Assembly: GCF_026626335.1 (NCBI RefSeq) | Contig: NZ_JAPNTZ010000018.1 | Span: 1 to 64,000 of the forward strand | DNA length: 64,000 bases | Direction of reading: 5' to 3' | Source of the DNA: Paractinoplanes pyxinae | Lineage (GTDB): Bacteria > Actinomycetota > Actinomycetes > Mycobacteriales > Micromonosporaceae | Shown here: positions 33,792 to 43,231 of the stretch, one piece after another | Numbering within the stretch: position 1 is the stretch's first letter | Layout of the letters: every line of letters starts with the position of its first letter | Made by a program: the position numbers and the translations under genes | Notes under the pieces: generated by a model | What the model was told of the DNA's origin: nothing | The model's database searches: none | What the model saw: only the letters and a program-made list of their open reading frames with translations

Positions 33792-34484
33792 TCAGCCCAG
33801 GCTGAGCGCGACCAGGTGGTCGGTGCGGGTCAGCGTGGCCAGGTAGGCGTTCGCACCGTTGAGGTAGTGCACCTGGTCGCTGAGCCGCTCGGTTGCGGTG
33901 GTGCGCCACCGGCCGTCGGCGGTGATCAGCCCGTCGGCGCATACGGCGCTGAGCCAGGCCAGGTTGAGATACGTGCTCCAGCCGGCTTGGAAGGCTTCGA
34001 GCGCGCTCAGGGGCAGTGGCCAGTGCTGGGGCATCGCGTTGTAGGCGGCCATGGCCAGGATGCGTGGTTGGGCCGCGTAGTCCGACTCGGCCTGCCGGTA
34101 CGGGTAGCGCTCAGGTTGGGTGCGGTGCCGGTCGGCGAATGACCACATCGGCCGGGCCACGGGGGTGCCTTCGACGATGTGGTGCCACCACCGCCATTGG
34201 GCGCCGGCGGCGGCGACCGCGCTCTGGCGCATCGCGTCGAGGTCGAGCCGGGCCAGGGGTCCGTCGCTGACTCGCGCGGCGGCGTGTTTGCCGTGCAGGA
34301 CGCCGCGGCGGCGCAGGAAGTAGGGGCGGGGCTGGGCCGGGCTCAGGCGGTGCCGGCGGGCTGCGGCGACGGCTGCGGCGAGCACGTCGGTGTCTGCCGT
34401 TTCGGGGTTGAGCGCGACCACGATGGTGGGTCCGGGCGGGGCGGTCGGGGTGGGTGCCGGGCTGGCGGTGCGGAACAGGGACAT
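33792..34484 (-). CDS. hypothetical protein
   Basis: 230 residues from ATG 34484 with AAAGGAG upstream. Contains TIVVALNPETADTDVLAAAV, YPYRQAESDYAAQPRILAMA and a helical C-terminus (LEAFQAGWSTYLNLAWLSAV). No family recognised. Confidence 0.62.
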   Translation of the reverse strand: MSLFRTASPAPTPTAPPGPTIVVALNPETADTDVLAAAVAAARRHRLSPAQPRPYFLRRRGVLHGKHAAARVSDGPLARLDLDAMRQSAVAAAGAQWRWWHHIVEGTPVARPMWSFADRHRTQPERYPYRQAESDYAAQPRILAMAAYNAMPQHWPLPLSALEAFQAGWSTYLNLAWLSAVCADGLITADGRWRTTATERLSDQVHYLNGANAYLATLTRTDHLVALSLG

Positions 34485-34958
34485 GGCGGATCTCCTTTCG
34501 GGCATGGCGATGGGCCCGCTGCGCGGGTGCGCGGTGCGGGCGGTGTCGAGCAGCAGGAGTAAGGCGGGTGGCGCTGGGCGAGCTACCGGCGTGTGCCGGG
34601 CTTGACCGGCGGGCAGGCAGTGATGGCCATGGGCGGCCGGTGTTCGCCGTGACGGCGCAAGTGGTGCTGCCCGGTGAGCCGGGACGCGCTCGACGCCGTG
34701 ACCGGTGCAGACGGCATCAGAGCCGTGGGGGCGTTGTGCGAACGGCGGGAGGTGCCGTGGCCGACCGGCCGGGTTGGCGGGTGGGCGAGACGGTGTCCTG
34801 CCGTGGCGGTGAACGCCGGAGGTGGTGCGGTGCTGCTGAAGTGGGTTTCTCGGAGAGAAGATTTCACTGTAGGGCCTGCACCCAACGGGCCGCCGTCGCG
34901 CGGGCAACCCGTTGGGTGCGGGGGCACAGCGGCCCTGCCGTGCCGGGTGACGGCGCGG
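34485..34958. other. 474-base spacer between the T4SS operon and the accessory series
   Basis: No gene. Contains the hairpin at 34878 and should hold a promoter for the downstream accessory genes. It is the largest gap in this region. Confidence 0.5.
34878..34919 (-). terminator. probable terminator of the T4SS operon
   Basis: Perfect 12-bp arms GCACCCAACGGG (34878-34889) and CCCGTTGGGTGC (34908-34919) with an 18-nt loop, about 40 bases after the stop of the replication-relaxation gene. Confidence 0.6.
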
Positions 34959-36074
34959 TCAGGCGCGCTGGTCCGGGGTGCCGCGCAGCAGGTACAGCGG
35001 GTCTTCCTCGGCGGCGGGCGGGCCCGGGTGATACGCCAGGCCGCCGGGTCCGGTGGGGCCGGGCAGCGCGGCCAGCGGCAGCCGGTGCGTGTCCCCGGGC
35101 ATCCTCCACACAGGCCCGGCGGGCCCGCCATGGGTGGCGGCGTAGTCACGCGCGGCGGTTGCCACGGTGACGCCGTGCCCGCCGGTGTGGCGCTCGAGGT
35201 GCTGGTGCAGGTGGGTTTCGACGGTGATGCTCGGCAGCCAGAACAGCACCGGCCAGCTGAGTCCTTTGTCGCCCAAGGTGCGGTAGCCGGCCAGTTTGGC
35301 TGCGCGCACCGGGTGGCTTTCGGTGCCGGTGTCGTGTTCGAGGAAGAACGCGGCCTGCCGGGCGCCGTCGCGCCACACGCCGTGCGCGTCCGGCCGGGTG
35401 TTGTGGTTGATGGTGGCGAAGGTGCGCGCCGCCGACCACCAGCGGGTCAGCCGGGTGTGCGGGTGGGCGCGGCTGTGGGCGAGCAGGTCGACGAAGAACT
35501 GGTTGACGCCGTCGGCGTGCGCCAGGTGCCCAGTGCTGGTGGCCTGGGCGGGGCTGGTGTCGCGGGCCTGGCGCCACATCCGGGCGCTGGGTGCTGGCCG
35601 GCCGTGGTGCAGGGCGACGTAGCGGGCTGAGAGCCGGCCGGGGATCCAATGCACCGGCAGCCTGCCGCGGGCCGGGTGCACCGGCATGAACCAGTCGATG
35701 AAGCCGATGCGGCGCAGCACGTCGAGCCGGTTGCGGCAGGTGCGGGCGGAGGTGAACAGGATCGCGGTGATCTGCTCGGTGGTCAGGAACCGGTGCTCGT
35801 CGAGCAGGTGCGCGATGACGTAGTCGCGGGGTTCCAGGCGCCACGAGATGCCCAGCAGGTCGTCGGCCGCGGCCCGCGCCGGGCGGGCTGCGGTCCGGCG
35901 GCGCCGGTCTGGCGCCCCTTGGGGGGAAACGTCCCCGGCAGGGATGTTTCGGGGTGCGCGCGCCGCACCAGGGGCGGCCTGTTGCCGCAGGCCGGCGGGG
36001 GTCGAGGCCTGGCCGCCGGGGCTGGGCTGCTCCCCCGGGGTGGCGCCCGGCGGCGGGCCTGGCGGGCTACTCAC
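34959..36074 (-). CDS. replication-relaxation family protein
   Basis: 371 residues from a GTG start overlapping the stop of the coupling-protein gene by 8 bases. After a disordered Pro-rich N-terminus comes a winged helix (about residues 85-135: LDEHRFLTTEQITAILF, RNRLDVLRRIGFIDWFMP). A domain with VNQFFVDLLAHSRAHPHTRL and AAFFLEHDTGTES follows. This is the pattern of the Replic_Relax family found beside T4SS genes on actinobacterial elements. It may act in DNA processing at the transfer origin; nicking activity is not established. Confidence 0.8.
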   Translation of the reverse strand: MSSPPGPPPGATPGEQPSPGGQASTPAGLRQQAAPGAARAPRNIPAGDVSPQGAPDRRRRTAARPARAAADDLLGISWRLEPRDYVIAHLLDEHRFLTTEQITAILFTSARTCRNRLDVLRRIGFIDWFMPVHPARGRLPVHWIPGRLSARYVALHHGRPAPSARMWRQARDTSPAQATSTGHLAHADGVNQFFVDLLAHSRAHPHTRLTRWWSAARTFATINHNTRPDAHGVWRDGARQAAFFLEHDTGTESHPVRAAKLAGYRTLGDKGLSWPVLFWLPSITVETHLHQHLERHTGGHGVTVATAARDYAATHGGPAGPVWRMPGDTHRLPLAALPGPTGPGGLAYHPGPPAAEEDPLYLLRGTPDQRA

Positions 36075-38529
36075 CGGCTGGCCCGCCTGCCGTGCGGGTG
36101 CGCCGGGCGAGCTGCGCGATCGCGGTGGGCGCCGCCGGGGTGGTGCGGGCCACCGCCTGGCGCAGCTGCCGGGTGCGCCCGAGCACCGGCGCCGGGGCGC
36201 TGGTGCGCAGGGTGAATGCGGCGGTTTCCCGGTTGGCCACGACCAGCCGGGTGGCGGCTGTGTAGGCGTCCAGGTGCGACAGGTCGTGCTCGTCGAGTTC
36301 GGGCAGGGTGTGCCGGGCCAGCTGGTGGGCGTCCTCGGGTGAGCAGTTGAAGAAAATTTTGTTGCGGGCGTTGGCCGACAGCGCCAGTTGGGTGTCGCGC
36401 GGAAGTTGGGTCAGGTTCTGGTGGGCCAGGGTGAGACTGAGGTGATAGCCGCGGGCTTCGGCGAGCATGTCGCTGACCGAGCCGGCCAGGTTGAGCACAT
36501 TGTGCGCCTCGTCGATGTAGACCGACGCGTCACGGCGGCGGGCCTCGGGCAGACGGGCGCGGGCGGTGGCGGCCTGCCAGACGGAGGCGAACAGCAAGCT
36601 ACCCAGCAGTTTGGCGGTGTCCTCGCCGAGCACGCCTTTGGGCAGCCGGGCGATGAGGATGCCGCCGTCGAGCACGTCGCGCATGTCGAAGCTCGAGGTG
36701 GCCGCGCCGAGGGTGGCCCGGACGAAGTCGCGCAGCAAAAACGCCCGCAGCCGGGCCAGGACGGGACCGATGACCTGAGCGCGCAGCGGCGGCGCCATGG
36801 TTTCGTACCACTCCCAGAAACCCTTGAGCCCTTCCGGGTCGTCCAGCCCGGCGGTGAACGAGGCCCGGAACTGCCGGTCGTTGAGCAGCGGCGGGATCAA
36901 CATGAGGGTGGGGTTGGCGTGGCGCATCAGGGTCAGGCAGGCCACCCGCAGCACGTCGTCGATGCGCGGTCCCCAATGCCGCTGAAAAATGCGGCTGAAG
37001 ATGCTGACGATGTTGTCGACGACCAGATCGTCGTCGTCACCGAGCAGCGGGTTGAGGGTGGCCCCGCCGTCCTGGTCGGGGTCGATGAGCACCAGCCGGT
37101 CGGCGACGCTGACGGGAAGGCGCTCGAGCACGTCGACGGCCAGGTCGCCTTTGGGGTCGATGACGATCACGCCGCGGTGGGCGCGGATGTCGTCGAGGAT
37201 CAGGTGGGTCATCAGGGTGGACTTGCCGCTGCCGGTGGCGCCGAGCACGTGCAGGTGCTCGCGGCTGTCGGCGACGCGCAGGGCGACGGCGTGCCCGCCG
37301 GCCTGGGCCCGGCCCAGCACCTTGGTGCTGCGCCCGCCGGTGGCCACGGTGGTTGGGGCGGGGGCGCTCTTGGCGCGGGCCCGGTCCAGCCCGGCGACGG
37401 CCACGTCGGTGGGCAGGGCGGCGATCGTGGCCAGTTCGGCCGCCGACAGCAGGAACCCGCGGGTGAAGCGGCGGGCGGCCAGGACCTCGGCGGGGCGGGC
37501 CAGGCGGCGCTGCCGCAGCCGGTTGCGTCCGGTGTAGAGGCCGTAGGCGCTGGTGAAGCTGCGGGCCAGCAAAGCCAGCCGCGAGTCGATGACCTGCGGG
37601 TCGGTGTCGGCGCGGGGGGTGGCTGCCACGGCGTAGCGGATGGCGGTTTCCCACTGCGCGGTGACGGCTTTGTCCGCGGCGGCGCGGGCGTCGCGGTCGC
37701 GGACCGGGTCGGGTGCGGCGCTGCTGCGGGCGGCCGGGCGGGCCGGGGTGAGCACGCTGTCGAGCAGGTTGAGCCCGGCGCGCAGCCACGTTTCCGGCTC
37801 GGACCATCCGCGCGGCTGAGTGCCGGTGCGCAGTGCGGTGGCGGCGCGGCGCAGCGCGGTGGCGCGGCGGGGGTGGGCGGGCCGGGCCAGGATCTGGGCG
37901 CAGGCGTGTTCACCGGGCGCGAGCAGGCTGCCGGCTTCGATCAGGGCGCGCAGCGGGTCGGTGGGTTGGTCGGTGCGCAGCGGGTACTGCGCGGGCAGCG
38001 CCGGGGCGAGGACACCGCCGCGCGCGGGCACACCGTCGCCGGCCGGCAGCGGGCTGGTGGCGTCGGTGACGGTGACGCTGGCGCCGGGCCAGGCGGCGCG
38101 CACGGCGGCGGCGACCGGGGCCGGGGCCAGCGGTCCGGGCAGCCACACGCAGATGTTCAGCTGCCGGCCGGTCCAGCGGTACTCCAGCGTGACGTGGGCG
38201 CCGGGCTGCCAGCGGGTACGAGCTGGTGGCAGCAGCGCGGCCAGCTGCGCCCACCAGGCGGTGACCCCGGCCGGGTCGACCAGCGCGGGTGGGGTGATGA
38301 TCAGGTCGTGGGCGCCATGCTCGAGCCGCCGCTGGGCGCGGCGGCGGGCCGCCCGAGCCAGCGCGGCGGCGCCGGCCAGCAGGGCGGCGGCGACCAAGAC
38401 CAGCCACGGCCGGCCGGCCGGCCAGGCCAGCACGTCAGCCAGAGGGCCGGGCAGGTGCGGCTGGTCGAAGGTGGGTGGTGGTGCGGTCGGCCAGGACGGC
38501 GCCGGGGTGGCGCCCGGCAGCGCGGTCAC
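36067..38529 (-). CDS. VirD4/TraG-type coupling ATPase
   Basis: 820 residues from a GTG start overlapping the VirB4 stop by 4 bases. A membrane helix near residues 42-65 is followed by a long variable region. Walker A is HVLGATGSGKSTLMTHLI (about 428-445), then VIVIDPKGDLAVDVLERL and Walker B SVYIDEAHNVLNL (about 666-678). The RGYHLSLTLAHQNLTQLP segment is typical of TraM-recognition coupling proteins. These proteins feed the DNA-relaxase complex into the channel. Length and motifs are complete. Confidence 0.92.
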   Translation of the reverse strand: MTALPGATPAPSWPTAPPPTFDQPHLPGPLADVLAWPAGRPWLVLVAAALLAGAAALARAARRRAQRRLEHGAHDLIITPPALVDPAGVTAWWAQLAALLPPARTRWQPGAHVTLEYRWTGRQLNICVWLPGPLAPAPVAAAVRAAWPGASVTVTDATSPLPAGDGVPARGGVLAPALPAQYPLRTDQPTDPLRALIEAGSLLAPGEHACAQILARPAHPRRATALRRAATALRTGTQPRGWSEPETWLRAGLNLLDSVLTPARPAARSSAAPDPVRDRDARAAADKAVTAQWETAIRYAVAATPRADTDPQVIDSRLALLARSFTSAYGLYTGRNRLRQRRLARPAEVLAARRFTRGFLLSAAELATIAALPTDVAVAGLDRARAKSAPAPTTVATGGRSTKVLGRAQAGGHAVALRVADSREHLHVLGATGSGKSTLMTHLILDDIRAHRGVIVIDPKGDLAVDVLERLPVSVADRLVLIDPDQDGGATLNPLLGDDDDLVVDNIVSIFSRIFQRHWGPRIDDVLRVACLTLMRHANPTLMLIPPLLNDRQFRASFTAGLDDPEGLKGFWEWYETMAPPLRAQVIGPVLARLRAFLLRDFVRATLGAATSSFDMRDVLDGGILIARLPKGVLGEDTAKLLGSLLFASVWQAATARARLPEARRRDASVYIDEAHNVLNLAGSVSDMLAEARGYHLSLTLAHQNLTQLPRDTQLALSANARNKIFFNCSPEDAHQLARHTLPELDEHDLSHLDAYTAATRLVVANRETAAFTLRTSAPAPVLGRTRQLRQAVARTTPAAPTAIAQLARRTRTAGGPAGE

Positions 38530-40301
38530 GCGTCGGCCTCGTCGGCCAGGTCAGCCAGTCCGGCGCACAGCTGGTGCTCGCTGGTCGAGGCCACGGCCTG
38601 GAACGCCACCCGGTGGGTGCCGGCGACCAGCAGCGCCTCGCCGCGCCCGGCGGTCAGCAGCATGCGCGCTTCGCCGGCGGTCAGCGCGAACGTGTCGGCG
38701 ATCAGGTCGATGGCCTGCGGGGCCTGGCGCATCAGGATCTGGGTGGCGGCGTTGGCCACGACGGCCTGGCCCAGCTCGGAGCCGAGCAGGTCAGCGGCGT
38801 CCTGGGTGATCACGGTCAGCCCGGCGCGGCGTTTGCGGGCGGCCTTGCTCAGCCGGTACAGGAACCGGGCGCCTTCGCCGTCGCGCAGCAGCGTCCACGC
38901 CTCGTCGACCACGACCAGGCGCCGCGGGCCGCGGCCGATCTCCCCGGCGTCGACGTCGCGCCAGATCGCGTCCAGCGAAAGCAGCATGCCGGCGCTGCGC
39001 AGCTCCTCGGCCAGCTGCCGGGTCGACCAGGCGACCAGGTGCCCGCGCGGGTGCACGGTGGTGGGCCCGTCGAACAGGGCGCTAAACGAGCCGTCGACCC
39101 ACGGGGAGAGCCGCGCGGCCAGATCTTTCGCGTCGCTGGTGCCGGCGGCCAGGGTGGCGGCCAGGTCGCGCAGCAGCGGCGCCGGGCGGTCCCAGGTGCC
39201 CGGGTCGTTGGTGATGCCGGCGGCGGCGTAGGTGGCGGCGATCGCCTGATCCAGCCCGGCCCGGGCGGCCGGTGGCGGCTGTTCGCCGAGCAGCACCGCG
39301 ATCAGGGTGTGCAGGAACAGGGCGCGGCGGGTCAGCCCATCGGGGCGGCGCTCGCCCGGCGGCAGGTCGAGCGGGTTGAGCCGCACACCGGCCGCGCCCA
39401 GGGTCACCGTGGTGCCGCCGACCGCGGCGGCCAGGCGCAGGTACTCGTCCTCCGGGTCGATGACCGCGACCTGCACGCCGTCGTACAGCCAGCGCAGCAG
39501 TTCCAGTTTGATCAGGTACGACTTGCCGGCTCCGGAGCGGGCCAGCACGACACTGTTGTGGTTGTCGCAGGACCAGCGGTCCCACCAGACGACGCCGCTG
39601 CTGGCGGTGTTCAGCCCGTAGAGCACCCCGCCGGCCGGGGCGCCGTCGCCGGGCAGCGGAGCGGGCAGGTCGGCCGCGGCCAGCGGGAAACCGGCGGCCA
39701 GCGCGTCGGTGTCGAAGATCCGCCGCATCTGCAGCCTGTCGGCGCCCAGCGGCAGGGTGGAGGTCCAGGCGGCCAGCTGGCGCCAGGTGGCCGGCTGGGT
39801 GTCCAGCAGCACGGAGGCGGCCAGGGCGCGCACGTCGGCGACGGCTTCCTCCAGTTCCTCGGGGCTGGCCGCGTGGACGCACAGGTAGTGCCCGGCGCGG
39901 AAGAGCCGGGCGGCGCCGCGGGCGACCCGTTCGGCCAGATCGGTGGCGTCCTCGGCGGCGGCGTCGATGAGCGGGTCGTCGAGCCGGCCGTGGTCGGCGT
40001 GCAGGCGCCGGGTCGATTCGAAGCGGGCGCGCTGGCGGCGTAGCCGGGTGGCGGCTGTCGCAGCCGGCACGGGTTCGATGTGCTCGACCACGTCCAACCG
40101 GCCCGGCCAGGACAGCAACGCGTCCAGCCAGGCCAGCCCCACCTCGGGCGGGTAGCCGGTGATGGCCAGGGTGGCGGTGCAGCCGTCACCGACGGCCAGA
40201 TACCGGGGGTGGTGCTCGATGGTGCCCGGGCCGAGGGCGGCGGCCAGGACGGCCTGGTCGTCGCCGGTGCGCTGCGGGCCGCGGTGGCTGCCCGCTGTCA
40301 T
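38526..40301 (-). CDS. VirB4-type T4SS ATPase
   Basis: 591 residues from ATG 40301, which overlaps the upstream stop (ATGA); the longer open frame lacks a start. Walker A SVVLARSGAGKSYLIKLEL (about residue 250), AVIDPEDEYLRLAAAVGG, Walker B RLVVVDEAWTLLRDGEGA (about 460) and TVITQDAADLLGSELGQAVV mark the complete VirB4/TraC motor that powers channel assembly and transport. Centre of an overlapping five-gene block. Confidence 0.92.
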   Translation of the reverse strand: MTAGSHRGPQRTGDDQAVLAAALGPGTIEHHPRYLAVGDGCTATLAITGYPPEVGLAWLDALLSWPGRLDVVEHIEPVPAATAATRLRRQRARFESTRRLHADHGRLDDPLIDAAAEDATDLAERVARGAARLFRAGHYLCVHAASPEELEEAVADVRALAASVLLDTQPATWRQLAAWTSTLPLGADRLQMRRIFDTDALAAGFPLAAADLPAPLPGDGAPAGGVLYGLNTASSGVVWWDRWSCDNHNSVVLARSGAGKSYLIKLELLRWLYDGVQVAVIDPEDEYLRLAAAVGGTTVTLGAAGVRLNPLDLPPGERRPDGLTRRALFLHTLIAVLLGEQPPPAARAGLDQAIAATYAAAGITNDPGTWDRPAPLLRDLAATLAAGTSDAKDLAARLSPWVDGSFSALFDGPTTVHPRGHLVAWSTRQLAEELRSAGMLLSLDAIWRDVDAGEIGRGPRRLVVVDEAWTLLRDGEGARFLYRLSKAARKRRAGLTVITQDAADLLGSELGQAVVANAATQILMRQAPQAIDLIADTFALTAGEARMLLTAGRGEALLVAGTHRVAFQAVASTSEHQLCAGLADLADEADA

Positions 40302-41242
40302 GCCGCACCGCCGGGCTCGGTCAGGGCGGGGCCGGTAATGGTGTCCTGGGGGCGGCTGCGCGGCCACGACGCGCCGCCCAGCGGGTAGGGGTCGACGGCG
40401 GCGCTGAGCACGGCGGCGGTGGTGCCTGCGTCCAGCACCCGGGTGGCGGCGCCGAGCGCGGCCAGGGCGGCCGCGGTCTGCTCGGCGCTGCGGCGGGCCT
40501 GCCGGGCCGCGCCGGCACCGGTGGCGGTGCAGGCGATGGTGACGGTGCGCCACAGCGGGTCGCGGGCGGCGGCGAGTTCGGTCAGGAAGGCGGCGTGTTC
40601 GCTCGCGGCGGCGCTCAGCGCCGGATGCGGCAGGCCGGGTGCTGTGTCGGCGAGGCGCTGCGCGTGGCTGTCCAGTTCGACCCGGCGTGCCGAGACCACG
40701 ATCTGCACGGGCCCGGTCAGCGCGTTGAGCCAGCGGGCGTACCCGGCGACCAGCGCGGCTTGTTCGGCGCCGGTGCGCAGCGCCACGTTGACGGTGGTGG
40801 TGGCGACCAGGGCGGTGGCGCGGTCACCGACGTCGATGACGCCGTCGTCGCCGATGGCGTGCGCGGGCAGCCGCAGCACCACCGGTGGCGGCACCGGCGC
40901 GGCCGCGGGCGCCCACGGCGGGGCGGCCGCCACCTGCTGCGGTGCGGCCGCCAGCCGGCGCGGGCGGGCCCGGTAGCGCAGCGCGGCCAGCAGCCAGGCG
41001 TCCAGGCTCAGCCCGTCGCGGCGGCCGAGCACGATCGCCGCGATCATCGCGGCTGGCGGCACCATCAGCACGGCGAGCACCGGCAGGGGCAGCAGCGGCC
41101 CGGCCGCTTTGACGATCAGCCAGCCGGCGGCGGCAGCGACGGCCAGGATGGCCACCTGGCGGGCGGTCAGGTTGGCCACGATGCGGTCGGGGGCTTCGAT
41201 GTCGGCGGGTACCCGGGCACGTACGTCGAAATCAGTGTCCAC
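40298..41242 (-). CDS. PrgI/VirB3-like protein with extended C-terminus
   Basis: 314 residues from GTG 41242 with GGAG six bases upstream. The N-terminal 85 residues have the PrgI layout: RARVPADIEAPDRIVANLTA followed by two membrane helices. A basic stretch and a 200-residue domain (VNVALRTGAEQAALVAGYAR, IVVSARRVELDSHAQRLAD) follow, resembling the N-terminal domain of VirB4-type proteins. Fusion of the VirB3 part with this domain is common in actinobacterial systems. Overlaps the VirB4 start. Confidence 0.82.
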   Translation of the reverse strand: MDTDFDVRARVPADIEAPDRIVANLTARQVAILAVAAAAGWLIVKAAGPLLPLPVLAVLMVPPAAMIAAIVLGRRDGLSLDAWLLAALRYRARPRRLAAAPQQVAAAPPWAPAAAPVPPPVVLRLPAHAIGDDGVIDVGDRATALVATTTVNVALRTGAEQAALVAGYARWLNALTGPVQIVVSARRVELDSHAQRLADTAPGLPHPALSAAASEHAAFLTELAAARDPLWRTVTIACTATGAGAARQARRSAEQTAAALAALGAATRVLDAGTTAAVLSAAVDPYPLGGASWPRSRPQDTITGPALTEPGGAA

Positions 41243-41350
41243 AGCGGACTCCAAGGCAAGAGGAAGTAACGGGTGAGGTCGGGACGGCGCCAGGCCAAGG
41301 CCTGCTGGTGTGCGCGCCGCGGTGGCGCGGCGCCGCGGTGGCGGAAGCGG

Positions 41351-42673
41351 TCAGGGCGAGCTGCGCCGGCGTGGCGGGCTGGCCGCCATTCGCGGTGGGC
41401 TGGCGGCGGTCCGCGGCGGGCTGGGCGCCATCCGCGGTGGGGTGGCGGCGATCCGTGGCGGGCTGGCCGCCATCCGCGGCGGGCCGGACGGACGGCGACG
41501 GCTGCGCGTGTAGAGGTCGACGCCGGCGGCAAGGTCTTCGGCGGTGTAGGGCGGCACCGGACGACCGGTGGGCCAGGCGATAGCGACCCGGCCCGGCCCG
41601 GCTCCGCGCGGGGCGGGCAGCCGGGCACCGGCCGGTCGGGGCCGGCTGGTGCCGGCGTGCACCGGGCGCGGCAGCCGCACCGCCGGCCCGCCGGGCACCG
41701 TTACGGCGCCGGCGCTGCGCCGGGCCTGGCCGCCGGTGCGCCCGGCGGCACGCCGGGCCGGGCGCGTCAGGCGCAGCCGTCCGGTCGCCTGCTGCACCAG
41801 CAGCGAGCGCAGGACCAGCGCGCTGCGGGAACTGCCGCCGCCGCGCAGCACGTAGCGGCGCATGAGGGCGGGGATGCGCACCACCACCCACAGCAGGCAG
41901 ACCACGATGAGCAGGTTGAGCGTGCCGCTCGGGTCGCGGGGCAGGCCCAGCACGGGCAGGTTGGCCTGCGGGTCGAGGAACACCACCAGTGCGGTGTGCA
42001 GCGCGAACCCTTGCAGGACCACCGTGGCCAGGGTGGCCGCCAGCGCCCGCCACCACAGCCGGGCGATGGCGTCGCTGAACGGGGTGGCGTGGCAGGCCAG
42101 CGCCAGCGGCGCCACCGCGGCCAGGAACACCAGCAGGGCGATACGCATCAGCCAGACCAGCAGCAGCGCCGCGGTCAGCACCCCGACGAGCACGCCGATG
42201 ATCGCGGCCAGCAGAGCGTCGGGCACGCTGGTCAGCGCTTGCGTGGTGACGGCCTGCAGGCGCTGCAGGGAGTCGGGGCCGGCGAGCGTGTCACCGGTGA
42301 GCGCCTCGGTCACCGCGTTGGTCAGCTGGATGGCCTGCGAGCAGATCGGGCCGGCGAAGTTGGCGGCCAGCCAGCCGATCACCAGTCGCGGCCCGAGTTC
42401 GGCCAGCCCGTAGCGGGTCTGCACGGTTTCGCGCAGCATCACCGTGATCCCTGCGCTCAGCACGGCCAGCACGAAGGTGACGTTGACAACGGCCAGGCAG
42501 GTGGCGCTGACCTGCGCCACCTGCGGCAGGCCTGTGACGTCAGGGGTAAGGAACACGGTGTCCGACAGCAGCGCCCACAGCCCGGTGATCACGCGCAGCA
42601 CCGCCGCGGCGATCCAGCCGACCATCGCGTCGAAGGCCCTTTCGGCCATCCAGTCGATCTGCCAGCCGGACAT
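41351..42673 (-). CDS. VirB6/TrbL-type channel protein
   Basis: 440 residues; ATG two bases after the stop of the pilin gene. Six or more membrane helices in residues 15-310, e.g. MVGWIAAAVLRVITGLWALL, VVNVTFVLAVLSAGITVML, ALLAAIIGVLVGVLTAALLL and LNLLIVVCLLWVVVRIPAL. A basic Pro-rich cytoplasmic tail ends with five copies of a PPRMAAS-type heptad. This is the expected polytopic inner-membrane component of the T4SS. The repeat tail is unusual. Confidence 0.85.
   Translation of the reverse strand: MSGWQIDWMAERAFDAMVGWIAAAVLRVITGLWALLSDTVFLTPDVTGLPQVAQVSATCLAVVNVTFVLAVLSAGITVMLRETVQTRYGLAELGPRLVIGWLAANFAGPICSQAIQLTNAVTEALTGDTLAGPDSLQRLQAVTTQALTSVPDALLAAIIGVLVGVLTAALLLVWLMRIALLVFLAAVAPLALACHATPFSDAIARLWWRALAATLATVVLQGFALHTALVVFLDPQANLPVLGLPRDPSGTLNLLIVVCLLWVVVRIPALMRRYVLRGGGSSRSALVLRSLLVQQATGRLRLTRPARRAAGRTGGQARRSAGAVTVPGGPAVRLPRPVHAGTSRPRPAGARLPAPRGAGPGRVAIAWPTGRPVPPYTAEDLAAGVDLYTRSRRRPSGPPRMAASPPRIAATPPRMAPSPPRTAASPPRMAASPPRRRSSP
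41372..41484. repeat. five 21-bp tandem repeats within the VirB6 gene
   Basis: Unit close to GGCGGGCTGGCCGCCATTCG, in phase with codons so copy changes keep the frame. Encodes the PPR-x-A-x-S heptads at the protein C-terminus. Confidence 0.75.
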
Positions 42674-42675
42674 GA

Positions 42676-43017
42676 TCAGCGCACCAGGATGCTGTTGAGG
42701 ATGGTCAGGATCACCGGGGCCAGCAGAGCCAGGGCGTAGCCGATCGCGGCGGACTTGAAAGCGGTTTTAGCCCGTTCGATCTCCGACGGGTCACCGCCGG
42801 CCATCAGATAGCGGAAGCCGCCCAGGCACAGAAACAGCGTGGCGACGCCGCCGATGATGCTCATCACCCAGTAGCGCAGGTTGTTGATCACGGTGGCCAG
42901 GTCGTTGACGGCAGGAGGCGGGCCAGGAGCGGCCGCCCACACCGGAACAGCCGTCAGGAGCAGGATCAGGGCGGCCGGTGCCAGCAGGGCAGCCAGCCGC
43001 GGCAGGGCGCGGCGCAT
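42676..43017 (-). CDS. VirB2-like pilin / TrbC-type protein
   Basis: 113 residues. Signal peptide in the first 28 residues (LAPAALILLLTAVPVWAAA). Two hydrophobic segments follow (VMSIIGGVATLFLCLGGFRY and AIGYALALLAPVILTILNS) with the short polar loop MAGGDPSEIERAKTAFKSA. This is the classic VirB2-like arrangement in Gram-positive T4SS. First gene of the leftward T4SS operon. Confidence 0.85.
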   Translation of the reverse strand: MRRALPRLAALLAPAALILLLTAVPVWAAAPGPPPAVNDLATVINNLRYWVMSIIGGVATLFLCLGGFRYLMAGGDPSEIERAKTAFKSAAIGYALALLAPVILTILNSILVR

Positions 43018-43231
43018 GGGCGGTCACACCTTTCGGCCCCCGGCGATGCCGGGGACGACGGGAAGTAGGCGGTCGCCACCGCCGGCCGCACCCGGCCCCG
43101 CACAGCGCTCGCAAAACCTCAGCGCCGCAACCGCGTCCGGGTGTGCCCGGCGGTGGCGCGATAGCCCGCCGGCCGGTCTGAGCCGGGATTGCAGCGGCCT
43201 ATCGCTACTCACCCACCGCGCCGGTGGGGTG
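43018..43231. other. leader of the T4SS operon
   Basis: GC-rich, no gene. Expected to contain the promoter for the pilin-to-replication-relaxation transcript. Confidence 0.4.

Noticed and set aside
36388..39231. A 947-codon plus-strand frame
   Set aside because: Antisense to the VirD4 and VirB4 genes, both with complete Walker motifs; explained by high GC.
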